A program made the position numbers and the translations under genes. The notes beneath the pieces were generated by a model. The model was not told where the DNA came from and ran no database searches. It was given only the letters and a program-made list of their open reading frames with translations. 64,000 bases of DNA from Microbacterium yannicii (GTDB taxonomy: Bacteria; Actinomycetota; Actinomycetes; Actinomycetales; Microbacteriaceae), in contig NZ_JAMXMB010000021.1 of NCBI RefSeq assembly GCF_024055635.1, positions 1 through 64,000 of the forward strand, written 5' to 3'. Of the stretch, positions 51,824 to 60,623 are shown piece after piece (within the stretch, counting starts at the first letter, position 1; each line of letters opens with the position of its first letter).

Positions 51824-52867
51824 ATGGCGTCCGAACGCATCACCCTCACCGTCCCCGGTCCGGACGGCGACCGCGAGGTCGGCATCTCGAACCCCCGCCG
51901 CGTGATCTGGCCCGCGCAGGGAATCACCAAGCTGGAACTGGCCGAGTACCTCATCGCCGTCCAGACGCCCTTCCTGGCTGCCAACGGCGATCGGCCGGTT
52001 TCCCTCGAGCGCTTCCCCGAGGGCGTCGACGGCGAGAAGTTCTACTCGAAGAACCCGCCGAAGGGAGCGCCGGCCTTCGTCGAGGCGCAGACGGTCACGT
52101 ACAACAGCGGGCGGCGGCATCCGCAGATCATCCTCACCGAGATCGCCGCGGCGGTCTGGGCGGTGCAGATGAACACCATCGTGTTCCACCCGTGGGCGTC
52201 GCTGACGGCGAACACCGACAACCCGGTCGAACTGCGTATCGACCTCGATCCGCAGCCGGGCACCGATTTCGCGGATGCCGCAGCCGTCGCCCCCGCGCTG
52301 CGCGACGTCCTCGCGGAGGCGGGGCTGACGGCGTTCCTCAAGACGAGCGGCAATCGCGGCATCCACGTGTTCTGTCCCATCGAGCCGGAGTGGGAGTTCC
52401 TCGAGGTGCGCCACGCCGTCATCGCCGCCGGCCGCGAGCTGGAGCGGCGGCTGCCCGACAAGGTCACGATGAACTGGTGGAAGGAAGAGCGCGGCGAGCG
52501 CATCTTCATCGACTTCAACCAGGCCAACCGGGACCGCACGATGGCCGGTGCCTACAGTCCTCGCGCGCTGCCCACCGCGACGGTCTCGACCCCGCTCACG
52601 TGGGACGAGCTCGAAGCGGGCGTCGACCCGACGGCGTTCACGGTGCGCACCGTCCCGCAGCGCCTCGCCGACGTCGGCGATCCCTGGGCCGACCTGCTCG
52701 CGAAGCCGGGACGCATCGACACGCTCCTCGCGTGGTGGCAGCGCGATCTCGACGACGGCCTGGGCGAGCTGCCCTTCCCGCCGGACTTCCCGAAGATGCC
52801 CGGCGAGCCGCCGCGCGTGCAGCCGAGCCGCATCAATCCCGAGAACTGGCCGAAGAACGAGGGGTGA
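51824..52867 (+). CDS. NHEJ DNA polymerase/primase (LigD polymerase-domain type)
   Basis: Stand-alone archaeo-eukaryotic-primase-like polymerase of 347 residues that fills ends during non-homologous end joining. The catalytic acidic residues are in RIDLDPQPG and IFIDFNQ, and the SGNRGIHVF motif binds the nucleotide. In many bacteria this domain is fused to ligase and nuclease domains in LigD; here it is alone, and a separate ATP-dependent ligase is encoded 2 kb downstream. No Ku gene is in the window. Confidence 0.9.
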   Translation: MASERITLTVPGPDGDREVGISNPRRVIWPAQGITKLELAEYLIAVQTPFLAANGDRPVSLERFPEGVDGEKFYSKNPPKGAPAFVEAQTVTYNSGRRHPQIILTEIAAAVWAVQMNTIVFHPWASLTANTDNPVELRIDLDPQPGTDFADAAAVAPALRDVLAEAGLTAFLKTSGNRGIHVFCPIEPEWEFLEVRHAVIAAGRELERRLPDKVTMNWWKEERGERIFIDFNQANRDRTMAGAYSPRALPTATVSTPLTWDELEAGVDPTAFTVRTVPQRLADVGDPWADLLAKPGRIDTLLAWWQRDLDDGLGELPFPPDFPKMPGEPPRVQPSRINPENWPKNEG

Positions 52868-52891
52868 TCGAGGCGCGATCGGCGATGCCGC

Positions 52892-54028
52892 TCAGTCCGA
52901 CACGTCGGGCAGGTCGCGGATCAGCGCGACCGCGACACCGGCCGCGGTCGCCGGCGTGAGGCCCATCGTGCCGCGCGGGTCATCGGCAGCGGCTTCTGAG
53001 ACGATGACCGCGACCGCGCCGCGCGATCGGTCGACGACGAGCGCGGTGCCGCCGTTGCCCTGCGCGTAGAAGACGCCACCCGGGGCGTCGACCCACCACT
53101 GGTATCCGTAGCTCGTCGTGCCGATGTCCCTCGTGGCGACGAGGGGCGAGGTGGCCTCGACCGCCCACGTCGGAGAGACCACTTGCGTGCCGTTCCAGTC
53201 GCCCTCGTCGAGGTACAGCTGGCCGATCCGCAGGAGGTCCGAGGGGCGCAGGCGCAGATGCGAGTAACCGAGGTCCACGCCCTGCGGGTCGGCGGGCCAC
53301 GCCACCTCGGCGTCGTCGTAGGCCGGGCGCAGCGCGGCGAGTTCGGCTTCGGCGGCCACACGCTGTTCCCACAGCGGATCGGCATCGATGCCCAGAGGAT
53401 CGAATAGCGCCTCCTTCGCGAACGCCAGCACCGACATCCCGGTCGCCTGGGTGACCACGGCGGCGAGGATGTGGGCGCCGGCGTCGGACGGCAGGATACG
53501 GCCGCCCACCGGGTCGCGAGCCGTCTGCCCGGCGAGGATCGAAGCGACCCAGTCCGGGTCGGTCGCGGGGGACGGTGCCACGCGGAGGGGGAATCCCGCG
53601 GTGTGCGTGAGCACCGACTTCAGCGGAATGGCGGCCGTCTCCGGCGTCATGATCCCGGCGTATGCGGGCAGCAGCTCGCCGAGCGTGGCGTCCACGCCGC
53701 GGATGAAGCCGCGGTCGATCGCGATCCCGACGAGGGTGCCGGTGACGATGCGGGTGACACCCCGCACGTCCCATGTGTCGTCGGGACCGGAGTCGATGTA
53801 GCGCTCGTACAGGGGCTCGCCGTGCTGCTGCACGATGATGGCGCGGACCGTCTCCTCCCCGTAGACGACATCGAAGACCGACGCCAGGTCTTCGTCCATC
53901 ACGTCGGTCGGCGACGGCGAGGGGGCCGTCGCGCACCCACTCGCCACCAGGATGAGGCCCAGGGCGGCGGCTGCGAACGCGCGACGCGCACCGGCGAGGC
54001 GCGACGCTGTGCGGTGGTGGCCGGCCAT
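52892..54028 (-). CDS. Serine-hydrolase-like lipoprotein (catalytically degenerate beta-lactamase fold)
   Basis: Exported lipoprotein of 378 residues (lipobox LVASGC) with a penicillin-binding/beta-lactamase-like fold. The landmarks line up, for example LTHTAGFP, LLPAYAGI and a late YGYQWWVD...GNGG. The catalytic SxxK is replaced by GVTR at residues 90-93 and the YxN region reads PSD at 180-182. It should therefore lack acyl-enzyme chemistry and may bind peptidoglycan or a ligand. The ATG at 54028 has GGAGG about 6 nt upstream. Confidence 0.78.
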   Translation of the reverse strand: MAGHHRTASRLAGARRAFAAAALGLILVASGCATAPSPSPTDVMDEDLASVFDVVYGEETVRAIIVQQHGEPLYERYIDSGPDDTWDVRGVTRIVTGTLVGIAIDRGFIRGVDATLGELLPAYAGIMTPETAAIPLKSVLTHTAGFPLRVAPSPATDPDWVASILAGQTARDPVGGRILPSDAGAHILAAVVTQATGMSVLAFAKEALFDPLGIDADPLWEQRVAAEAELAALRPAYDDAEVAWPADPQGVDLGYSHLRLRPSDLLRIGQLYLDEGDWNGTQVVSPTWAVEATSPLVATRDIGTTSYGYQWWVDAPGGVFYAQGNGGTALVVDRSRGAVAVIVSEAAADDPRGTMGLTPATAAGVAVALIRDLPDVSD

Positions 54029-54141
54029 GAAAGCCTCCGTGGCTCTGGCCGCACCGTACACCCGTGGCGATCCGCTGGACAGGGGGTGGCCGCGCGGTCC
54101 GGCTCAGGCGCTCCCGTCGCCGCGCTCGTGGCCCCGAAGGC

Positions 54142-54894
54142 TCAGACCGCCTTGCTCTCGGGGTCGAAGCCGTGGGCGGCGCGCCCGCCGTCGACCGGGA
54201 GGACCGCACCGCTGATGAACCCGGACTCGGGCGACAGCAGGAAGGCGACCGCGCGGGCGACGTCGATCGGTCGGCCGACGCGGCCCACCGGGTGCAGCGC
54301 GGCCATCTGCTGGTCGGCATCCGGATGCGCGCGGCGGTACTCCTCGTAGCGCTCGGTCGCGATCGAGCCCAGCGCGACCGCATTGACGCGGATACCGTGT
54401 GGACCGTGGTCGACCGCGGCTGCGCGTGTGAGTCCCTCCACCGCCGCCTTGGCGGTGGCGTAGGGCAACGCGCCCCGCACCGGACGCTGCGCCTGGTGGG
54501 ACGAGACGTTCACGATCGAGCCGGGCCGCTCGTGGTTGAGGAAGTGCCGCACCGCGGTGTGGCACCCGACGAGGGAGAGGTTGAGGTTGAGTCCGATCAG
54601 GGCGCCGATCTCGTCGGCTGTGGCCGTGGCGAGGCCGGCGTCGCGGAAGACGGCGGCATTGTTCACCCAGCCGCTCAGCTCTCCATGGGTCTCGGCGACC
54701 TCCGCCGCGGCGGCGGCCGCAGCGGAATCACCTGCGTCGCCGCGAAGGTGATGCACGCGTGAGCTCCCCTCGACCGCAGGCGCCGGGTCGAGATTGACCA
54801 CGTGCCCGATCGAGGCGAGGTGCTTGGCGATGACGGCGCCGACGCCGCCGCTCGCTCCGGTCACGACGAACGAGGGGATGCGATCACCGGCCAT
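54142..54894 (-). CDS. Short-chain dehydrogenase/reductase
   Basis: NAD(P)-dependent oxidoreductase of 250 residues. Cofactor motif TGASGGVGAVIAKHL, NNAAV, catalytic Ser in IVNVSS and YATAK (Tyr/Lys) are in order, with GGRAAHGFDP near the end. Encoded 7 nt downstream of the DNA ligase gene on the same strand. Substrate unknown. Confidence 0.92.
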   Translation of the reverse strand: MAGDRIPSFVVTGASGGVGAVIAKHLASIGHVVNLDPAPAVEGSSRVHHLRGDAGDSAAAAAAAEVAETHGELSGWVNNAAVFRDAGLATATADEIGALIGLNLNLSLVGCHTAVRHFLNHERPGSIVNVSSHQAQRPVRGALPYATAKAAVEGLTRAAAVDHGPHGIRVNAVALGSIATERYEEYRRAHPDADQQMAALHPVGRVGRPIDVARAVAFLLSPESGFISGAVLPVDGGRAAHGFDPESKAV

Positions 54895-54901
54895 CGTCGG
54901 C

Positions 54902-55948
54902 TCAGACCAGGACGTCGGCCAGGTCGTACGCCGCCACGACCTCGAGCTGCTCGTAGGTGCACGACGTCGGATCGCGGTCGGGACGCCAGCGCTCGAACTG
55001 CACGGTATGACGGAACCGCCAGCCCTCGAGCTGGTCGTACCGCACCTCGAGCACGCGTTCGGGGCGCAGCTTCACGAACGACGAGTCGGCGCGACCGGCC
55101 TGGAAGCGGGACTTCTCGCCCTCGCCCTTCAGCGCCTCGCCGTCGGCGTCTCGCTGGACGAGAGGGGCCAGCTCTTCGATGAGCTCGAGGCGGCGCGCGT
55201 TGCTCCATGCGGCGACACCGCCGACGGGATAGAGCGTGCCGTCTTCGCCGTACAGCCCGACCAGCAGGGAGCCGACGCCCTCCCCGGACTTGTGGATGCG
55301 GTACCCGAGCGCCACGACGTCGGCGGTGCGCGCGTGCTTGATCTTGAACATCGTCCGCTTGCCGGGCGCGTACGGCTGGTCGAGCGGCTTCGCGACGACG
55401 CCGTCGAGACCCGCCCCCTCGAACTCGGCGAGCCAGCGGCGCGCGAGGTCGGGATCGTCGGTGGTGCGCGTCACGTGCACCGGGTCGGGCACGTCGCGAA
55501 GCAGGTTCACGAGCGTCTCGCGCCGGGTGGCGAACGGCTCGCCCTGCAGATCGCGGTCGCCGACGGCCAGGAGGTCGAAGGCGATGAACATCGCCGGGGT
55601 CTGCTCGGCGAGCATGTTGACGCGGGATGCCGCGGGGTGGATGCGCTGCGACAGCGACTCCCAGTCGAGCCGCCGACGGCCCTCGCGATCGACCGGCACG
55701 ACGATCTCACCGTCCAGCAGACAGGGTTCCGGCAGCACCCGCGCGAAAGCCTCGACCAGCTCCGGGAAGTAGCGCGTGAGCGGCTTCGCACCGCGCGACC
55801 CGATCTCGACGTTCTGCCCGTCCCACGAGATCAGTGCGCGGAAGCCGTCCCACTTGGGCTCGTAGCTCAGCCCGCCCGGGACTTTCGCCGCATCGGGGAC
55901 ATCGGGCACGGACTTCGCGAGCATCGGCGCGGGGATCTCGTACGGCAT
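54902..55948 (-). CDS. ATP-dependent DNA ligase (LigC/LigD ligase-domain type)
   Basis: Nick-joining ligase of about 348 residues. The adenylated Lys is in YEPKWDGFRAL near the N-terminus, followed by AFDLLAV, GLDGVVAKPL and FKIKHARTADVVALGYR motifs and a C-terminal OB fold. Length fits LigC-type enzymes. I chose the ATG at 55948, which has AGGA about 8 nt upstream; an ATG at 55957 is possible. Works with the separate NHEJ polymerase at 51824 or in base-excision repair. Confidence 0.92.
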   Translation of the reverse strand: MPYEIPAPMLAKSVPDVPDAAKVPGGLSYEPKWDGFRALISWDGQNVEIGSRGAKPLTRYFPELVEAFARVLPEPCLLDGEIVVPVDREGRRRLDWESLSQRIHPAASRVNMLAEQTPAMFIAFDLLAVGDRDLQGEPFATRRETLVNLLRDVPDPVHVTRTTDDPDLARRWLAEFEGAGLDGVVAKPLDQPYAPGKRTMFKIKHARTADVVALGYRIHKSGEGVGSLLVGLYGEDGTLYPVGGVAAWSNARRLELIEELAPLVQRDADGEALKGEGEKSRFQAGRADSSFVKLRPERVLEVRYDQLEGWRFRHTVQFERWRPDRDPTSCTYEQLEVVAAYDLADVLV

Positions 55949-56007
55949 GCGTCTCATCCTGCCGCGGTCCGCCGACACCCGACACCCCGCGTCGGCAGGC
56001 GGTGCGG

Positions 56008-58956
56008 TCAGGCCGGCGAGGCGGCCGAGGTGGTCGCGCTGTACAACGCGGCGGCCTCGGCCCGGTTGGCGGCGCCGATCTTCGCGAGGATCGCCGACAC
56101 GTGCACCGACGCGGTCTTCGGGCTGATGAACAGCCGCTGGCCGATCTGCGGGTTGGTGAGTCCTTCGGCGACGAGCTCGAGCACCTGAAGCTCCCGCGGG
56201 GTCAGCGATGCGATGACCCCGGCGCTCGCCTCGGCGGCGGCGGTTCCTGCCGGAGCGAGGCGAGCCTGCGCCGCGAGCTCTGCAGCCCAGCGCGCGGCCC
56301 GCGCGACGCCCAGCGCCGGCGCCTCGGCCGTGACCGCGGCCAGCAGGTCTGCGGCGGCGTCGCGCTCGCCGGCGTCGATCAGCGCCCAGGCCAGGCGGCA
56401 GCGCGCCGTCTGCAGGTGCCAGGTCGGCATGCCGCCGGTGGTCAGCTCGTCCACGATGGCGCGCCAGGCCGCCACGCGCTCGTCGGCCGGGGCGCCGTCG
56501 CCGTCCGCGAGCACGGCCCGGACGAATCTCGACACGCGTCCCGCGAGCTCGTTGTCGGGCCAGCCGTCGAGGGCTCGCTCGATGTGCGCCCGCACCTCGG
56601 CGTCGCCGCGGCGGCCGGGGGAGTGCGTGAGCAGCGCCGCGGTCAGCACGGCATAGCGGCGCGCCGTGCGGCCGCTCTCGGACTGCTCGGCGGCCGCGAG
56701 GACGGCGGTGGCGGCGTTCGTCCTCTCCTGGGCGTGAAGGGTCAGCGCCGCGTCGGCCCGCTCGACCGCCCACCACGCGGCCTTCTCGGAGTGCGGCCGC
56801 TGCGCCTCGTCGATGCGGCCACGCTCGGCCGCGAGCAGGTCGTCGCGTTCGCGCGGGCGGTCGTCCCACGTCAGATGCGACGAGAGCAGGCGGAGCGCGG
56901 ATGCCGCATCGGCCTGGCTCATCAGCCGGCGCGCGCGGCGCGCGTACTGGAGCGCGGCCTCGGGCTCTCCGGTGGCGAACAGGGCGAACGCCACCGATTG
57001 GGCGATCGCCGCTCCCGAGCCGCGTTCGATGCCGGCGCGGACGACGTCTTCGTAGTGCTGCGTGCCGACGACGACCGCCTCGCGGAGGCGCCCGGCCGAC
57101 ACCAGCATGTGCGTGAGCGCATTGCCCACGTAGGCGCGCATCGACGGGTCCAGCCGCAGAGCGACGGCGCGCTCGAGGGGCGCCAGCGCTGCCGACTCCT
57201 GCTCTTCGTCGCCGGCGAGCCGCCACGCTTCGACGGTCAGCGCGACCGCCAGTGCGGCGTCGTCTCCGGCCTCCTCGGCGAGGGCGATGGCGCGGGCCGC
57301 ATGCTCCGCGGCATCCGTGCCGTGCTCGTCGATCGCCATGTTGGTGAGCACCCGCGACAGCAGCACCCGGGCGCGGGGATCGTCGACGTCCTCGAGCAGG
57401 GCGACGGCCTCGTCGAGGTCGGCCGGCTGGCTGGTGTGCGTGTGCTCGAGGTTGAAGGTCTGGACGTATCGCTGCCGTATCAGCGCCGCGCGAATAAGCG
57501 GATCGTCGGGGCAGACGGCGAGGCCCTCGTTGGCGGACCGCAGGGCGCGCTCGGCGTCGCCGAGGTCGTGCCAGGCCTGCGCCGCATCCAGGTGCAGCGC
57601 CGGCAGGGTGGTCCCGGCGCGGGCCTCCGCATCGGGGACCTGTCCCCAGAGTTCGGCGAGACGCTCCGCCAGCTTCGCGGAGGTGGCGGGGGAGAACCGC
57701 GTGCGGGACTGCCGCAGCGCGGCGACCGTCGCGTCGAACGCCGCGGGCAGGTCTCGCGCGGCGAGCCAGTGCTCGGCGACGGCGGAGGCGTCGTCGGGCG
57801 AGTCGCTGCGGTGGGCGCCCAGGTGCTCGGCGTAGCGGCGATGCACCCGCACCCGCTCACTCGGCAGCATCTCGGCCTCGACGGCCTCGCGCGTCAGCGC
57901 ATGGCGGAACGCGTAGCCGGCGCCGTCTGCGGCGATGACGCGCGTGTCGATCGCCTCCCGCACCGCGACGTCGCGCGTTCGCTCATCGAGCATCGCCACG
58001 GCCGCGAGCACGTCGTCGTCGACGTGCACGCCGCCTGCGGCCATCGTGCGCACGACCTGCTGCGCGTCGGCGCCGAGCCGCATGTAGCGGGCGAGGACGA
58101 GCTCGCGCAGCGTGTCGGGCAGAGCGCGGTCGCCGAGATCGACGAGCTCTTCCACGAGGAACGGGATGCCGCCGCTGCGCTTCGCCAGCGCGTCGACCAC
58201 CCGCGGATCGAGGCCTCCCGCCAGCTGGTCGACCTGCTCGGCGACCTCGTCGAGCGTGAGCGGCAGGACCTCTACCCGGACGACCGAGCGCGTGCGGTCG
58301 AGTTCCGCCAGCACGGGCCGCAACGGGTGGAAGCGGTCGATGTCGTCGGAGCGGTAGGTCGCGACGATGGTCAGCCGCCGGCCCCGGAGCGTGCTGGCCA
58401 GGGTCTTCAGCAGGGCCATGGTCGCGGCATCCGCCCACTGCAGGTCTTCGAGCAGGACGACGACGTGGCGGCGCCGAGACAGTCCCTCGAGCAGCACCTC
58501 GATCGCCTCGGCGAACTCGCCGGCGGCCTCCTCGGGCTCCGCCGTCGCGTCGGCGATGCCGGGAACCAGCGCCGCGAGGCTCGCGATCGCGGCGGCCGAC
58601 CCGGCCGCCTCGCGCAGCGCGTCGGTGCCGACGGCATCGTGCAGGTCGCGCAGGACGCGCCGGATCGGCCCGAACGGCGCGCCGATCGGGCCGAGGTCCA
58701 CGCATTGCCCGAACGCGACGACCGGGCCGGGAGCATCGTCGGTCGCGGCGGCCGGATGCCCCGACCCGAAGTCGTCGGTCGTGACGAGCGCGAGGAACTC
58801 CTGCACGAGCCGGGTCTTGCCGACCCCCGCCTCGCCGCGGACCACCACAGTGCGGGGGTGTCCGGCGGCGCCCTCGTCGAACGCCTCGAGCAGGGCGGCG
58901 AGCTCGTTGTGCCGGCCGACCATGCGCGGGCTCGAAGAGAGTGCGGGCATGCTCAT
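56008..58956 (-). CDS. Large ATP-binding LuxR-family regulator (LAL/MalT-type)
   Basis: Signal-transduction ATPase of about 982 residues. An N-terminal AAA/STAND NTPase has Walker A (RGEAGVGKTRLVQEF) and Walker B-like VVLLEDLQWAD. A long helical TPR-like region (about 400-880) ends in a LuxR helix-turn-helix (LTPRELQVLELVAEGLTNPQIGQRLFIS). Such LALs respond to small molecules and activate target operons. It lies downstream of a 73-residue basic protein gene. Confidence 0.9.
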   Translation of the reverse strand: MSMPALSSSPRMVGRHNELAALLEAFDEGAAGHPRTVVVRGEAGVGKTRLVQEFLALVTTDDFGSGHPAAATDDAPGPVVAFGQCVDLGPIGAPFGPIRRVLRDLHDAVGTDALREAAGSAAAIASLAALVPGIADATAEPEEAAGEFAEAIEVLLEGLSRRRHVVVLLEDLQWADAATMALLKTLASTLRGRRLTIVATYRSDDIDRFHPLRPVLAELDRTRSVVRVEVLPLTLDEVAEQVDQLAGGLDPRVVDALAKRSGGIPFLVEELVDLGDRALPDTLRELVLARYMRLGADAQQVVRTMAAGGVHVDDDVLAAVAMLDERTRDVAVREAIDTRVIAADGAGYAFRHALTREAVEAEMLPSERVRVHRRYAEHLGAHRSDSPDDASAVAEHWLAARDLPAAFDATVAALRQSRTRFSPATSAKLAERLAELWGQVPDAEARAGTTLPALHLDAAQAWHDLGDAERALRSANEGLAVCPDDPLIRAALIRQRYVQTFNLEHTHTSQPADLDEAVALLEDVDDPRARVLLSRVLTNMAIDEHGTDAAEHAARAIALAEEAGDDAALAVALTVEAWRLAGDEEQESAALAPLERAVALRLDPSMRAYVGNALTHMLVSAGRLREAVVVGTQHYEDVVRAGIERGSGAAIAQSVAFALFATGEPEAALQYARRARRLMSQADAASALRLLSSHLTWDDRPRERDDLLAAERGRIDEAQRPHSEKAAWWAVERADAALTLHAQERTNAATAVLAAAEQSESGRTARRYAVLTAALLTHSPGRRGDAEVRAHIERALDGWPDNELAGRVSRFVRAVLADGDGAPADERVAAWRAIVDELTTGGMPTWHLQTARCRLAWALIDAGERDAAADLLAAVTAEAPALGVARAARWAAELAAQARLAPAGTAAAEASAGVIASLTPRELQVLELVAEGLTNPQIGQRLFISPKTASVHVSAILAKIGAANRAEAAALYSATTSAASPA

Positions 58957-58987
58957 ATGGTGGCACTCCCCACCGACGGGCGGAGCG

Positions 58988-59209
58988 TCATCGTGTGGCG
59001 ACGGACGCGGCGCCCCGGCTTGCGGCCATGGCACCCGCTCGGGGCGCCCGATGCGTCGCGAGACGCAGCCACGCGACGAGCGAACGGCGTTGCGGACGCG
59101 CCGGCCAGGCAGCCCGCTCCGCCTGCGCGAGGATCAGCTCGTTCTCGCGAGCGAGGTCGCCGGCGCGGCGGTGCTCGAGGAGGTAGCCGGCGTAGGTGAT
59201 GTCGTTCAT
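58988..59209 (-). CDS. Small basic protein, 73 residues
   Basis: Unrecognised gene with a good AGGAG ribosome site. The protein starts NDITYAGYLLEHRRAGDLARE, then a charged helical region and an Arg/Ala-rich tail. It ends 31 nt before the LAL regulator start and shares its strand, so it may be co-expressed. Confidence 0.55.
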   Translation of the reverse strand: MNDITYAGYLLEHRRAGDLARENELILAQAERAAWPARPQRRSLVAWLRLATHRAPRAGAMAASRGAASVATR

Positions 59210-59406
59210 GGTCTTCTCCTGTCTGCGGCGGAGCCCGATGCGGTTCCGGTCTTGCTGACAGGTACGACGTTCCTCGCTAAGGGGGGTGCTCCCCATCGGG
59301 CAGATGCCCTGTCTTGGCGTATAGGGATGTCTTAGACGCACGGCGCGCGGCCTTAGCCGTGCTTACTTGCGCAGGGGCTCGACGGCGCGGGCGGCGGTGC
59401 CGCTCC

Positions 59407-60561
59407 TCAGCCCGCGACCGGATGCTTCGGCCGGGCCCATCGCGCCGGCAGGTCGGGGCCGTCCCACACCTGGATGATGCCCCACGCCGCGGCGGTGATG
59501 GGCACCGCGAGCACTGCGCCGACGATGCCGCCGAGGACCGTGCCCACGGTCAGGGCGACCAGGATGACGAACGCGTGCAGCTTCATCGACCGGCCCATGA
59601 GCACGGGCTGCAGGAAGTTGCCCTCGAGCTGGTTGACGAGCACGACCACCCCGACGACCAGGAGGGCGTTGATCGGCCCGTTCGCAACGAGTGCGACGAG
59701 CGCCGCCACGATGCCGGCCACCGTCGCGCCCACGATCGGGATGAAGGCGAGCAGGAAGACGAGCACCGAGAGCGGGATCGCCAGCGGCACCTGGAGGATG
59801 AGCAGACCGATGAGGATGCCGATGGCATCGACGGCGGCGACGGTCGCCGTGCCGCGCACGTACGAGCCCAGCACCGTCGTTGTCTTGTCGCCGATGCGCT
59901 GCGCACGCAGGTAGCTCTCGCCGCGGAACGGGCGCAGGAGGAACTCCCACATCAGCGGACCGTCCTTGAGGAAGAAGAACAGGATCGTCACCATGAGCAC
60001 GAGCCCGGTCACGAAATTCGCGACCGCCCCGACGCCTGCGAGAGCACCGGAGCCGAACTGCGCGCTCGTGACGAAGTCGGTGAGCGTCTTCACCCACTCG
60101 TCGAGCTGATCGGGCTGCACGAAGTCGAACGGCAGCGTCTGCATCCAGGCGAGCAGACGCTGGAAGCCGTCTTCGGCCTGCGCGTACAGGTCGTCCCACT
60201 GGTCGCGCACCGCCCACACGATGAGCCAGCCCAGGAGGCCCAGGATCACCACGATGGCGAGCAGTGTGATCAGCGTCGCGAGGATCGATGGAATGCCGCG
60301 CCGCCGCATCCAGCTCATCACCGGGTTGAACGCGCACGCGAGGATCAGCGCGATCACGAGCGGGATCGTAACGAGGGTGAGCGACTGGATCGCGAAGAAG
60401 ATGGCCGCAGCCACCGTGACGACCACGATGATCTGGATCGCCCGGATGCCGACCTTGCCGAAGCCGTCGGCCCACAGGCTCCACGGTGCGCGGGTCGCGC
60501 GCGGCTCCACCTCGTGCGACTCGACGACGACGCGCTGGGGGTCGTTCCGGAACAGTCCCAT
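59407..60561 (-). CDS. AI-2E-family transporter
   Basis: Integral membrane permease of 384 residues with eight predicted helices and the family signature around PIVGATVAGIVAALVAL and the C-terminal VLGGIVGAVLAVPITAAAWGI. Members move small signalling molecules or ions, including sodium/proton antiport in some cases; the cargo here is unknown. The ATG at 60561 is preferred to an upstream GTG. Confidence 0.9.
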   Translation of the reverse strand: MGLFRNDPQRVVVESHEVEPRATRAPWSLWADGFGKVGIRAIQIIVVVTVAAAIFFAIQSLTLVTIPLVIALILACAFNPVMSWMRRRGIPSILATLITLLAIVVILGLLGWLIVWAVRDQWDDLYAQAEDGFQRLLAWMQTLPFDFVQPDQLDEWVKTLTDFVTSAQFGSGALAGVGAVANFVTGLVLMVTILFFFLKDGPLMWEFLLRPFRGESYLRAQRIGDKTTTVLGSYVRGTATVAAVDAIGILIGLLILQVPLAIPLSVLVFLLAFIPIVGATVAGIVAALVALVANGPINALLVVGVVVLVNQLEGNFLQPVLMGRSMKLHAFVILVALTVGTVLGGIVGAVLAVPITAAAWGIIQVWDGPDLPARWARPKHPVAG

Positions 60562-60623
60562 GCGCCGAGGGTATTGGCCCACGGCAGTCCAGGCGTGCGG
60601 GTTGCGCGCGTGGCGCGGGCGGA

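Noticed and set aside
54902..57226. 774-codon frame suggesting a ligase fused to an N-terminal domain
   Set aside because: The extra N-terminus is an off-frame reading of the LAL regulator gene; a ribosome site and the ligase N-terminus support the start at 55948.
55834..59199. 1121-codon plus-strand frame opposite the LAL regulator
   Set aside because: Antisense shadow; the minus-strand protein has clear NTPase and LuxR motifs.
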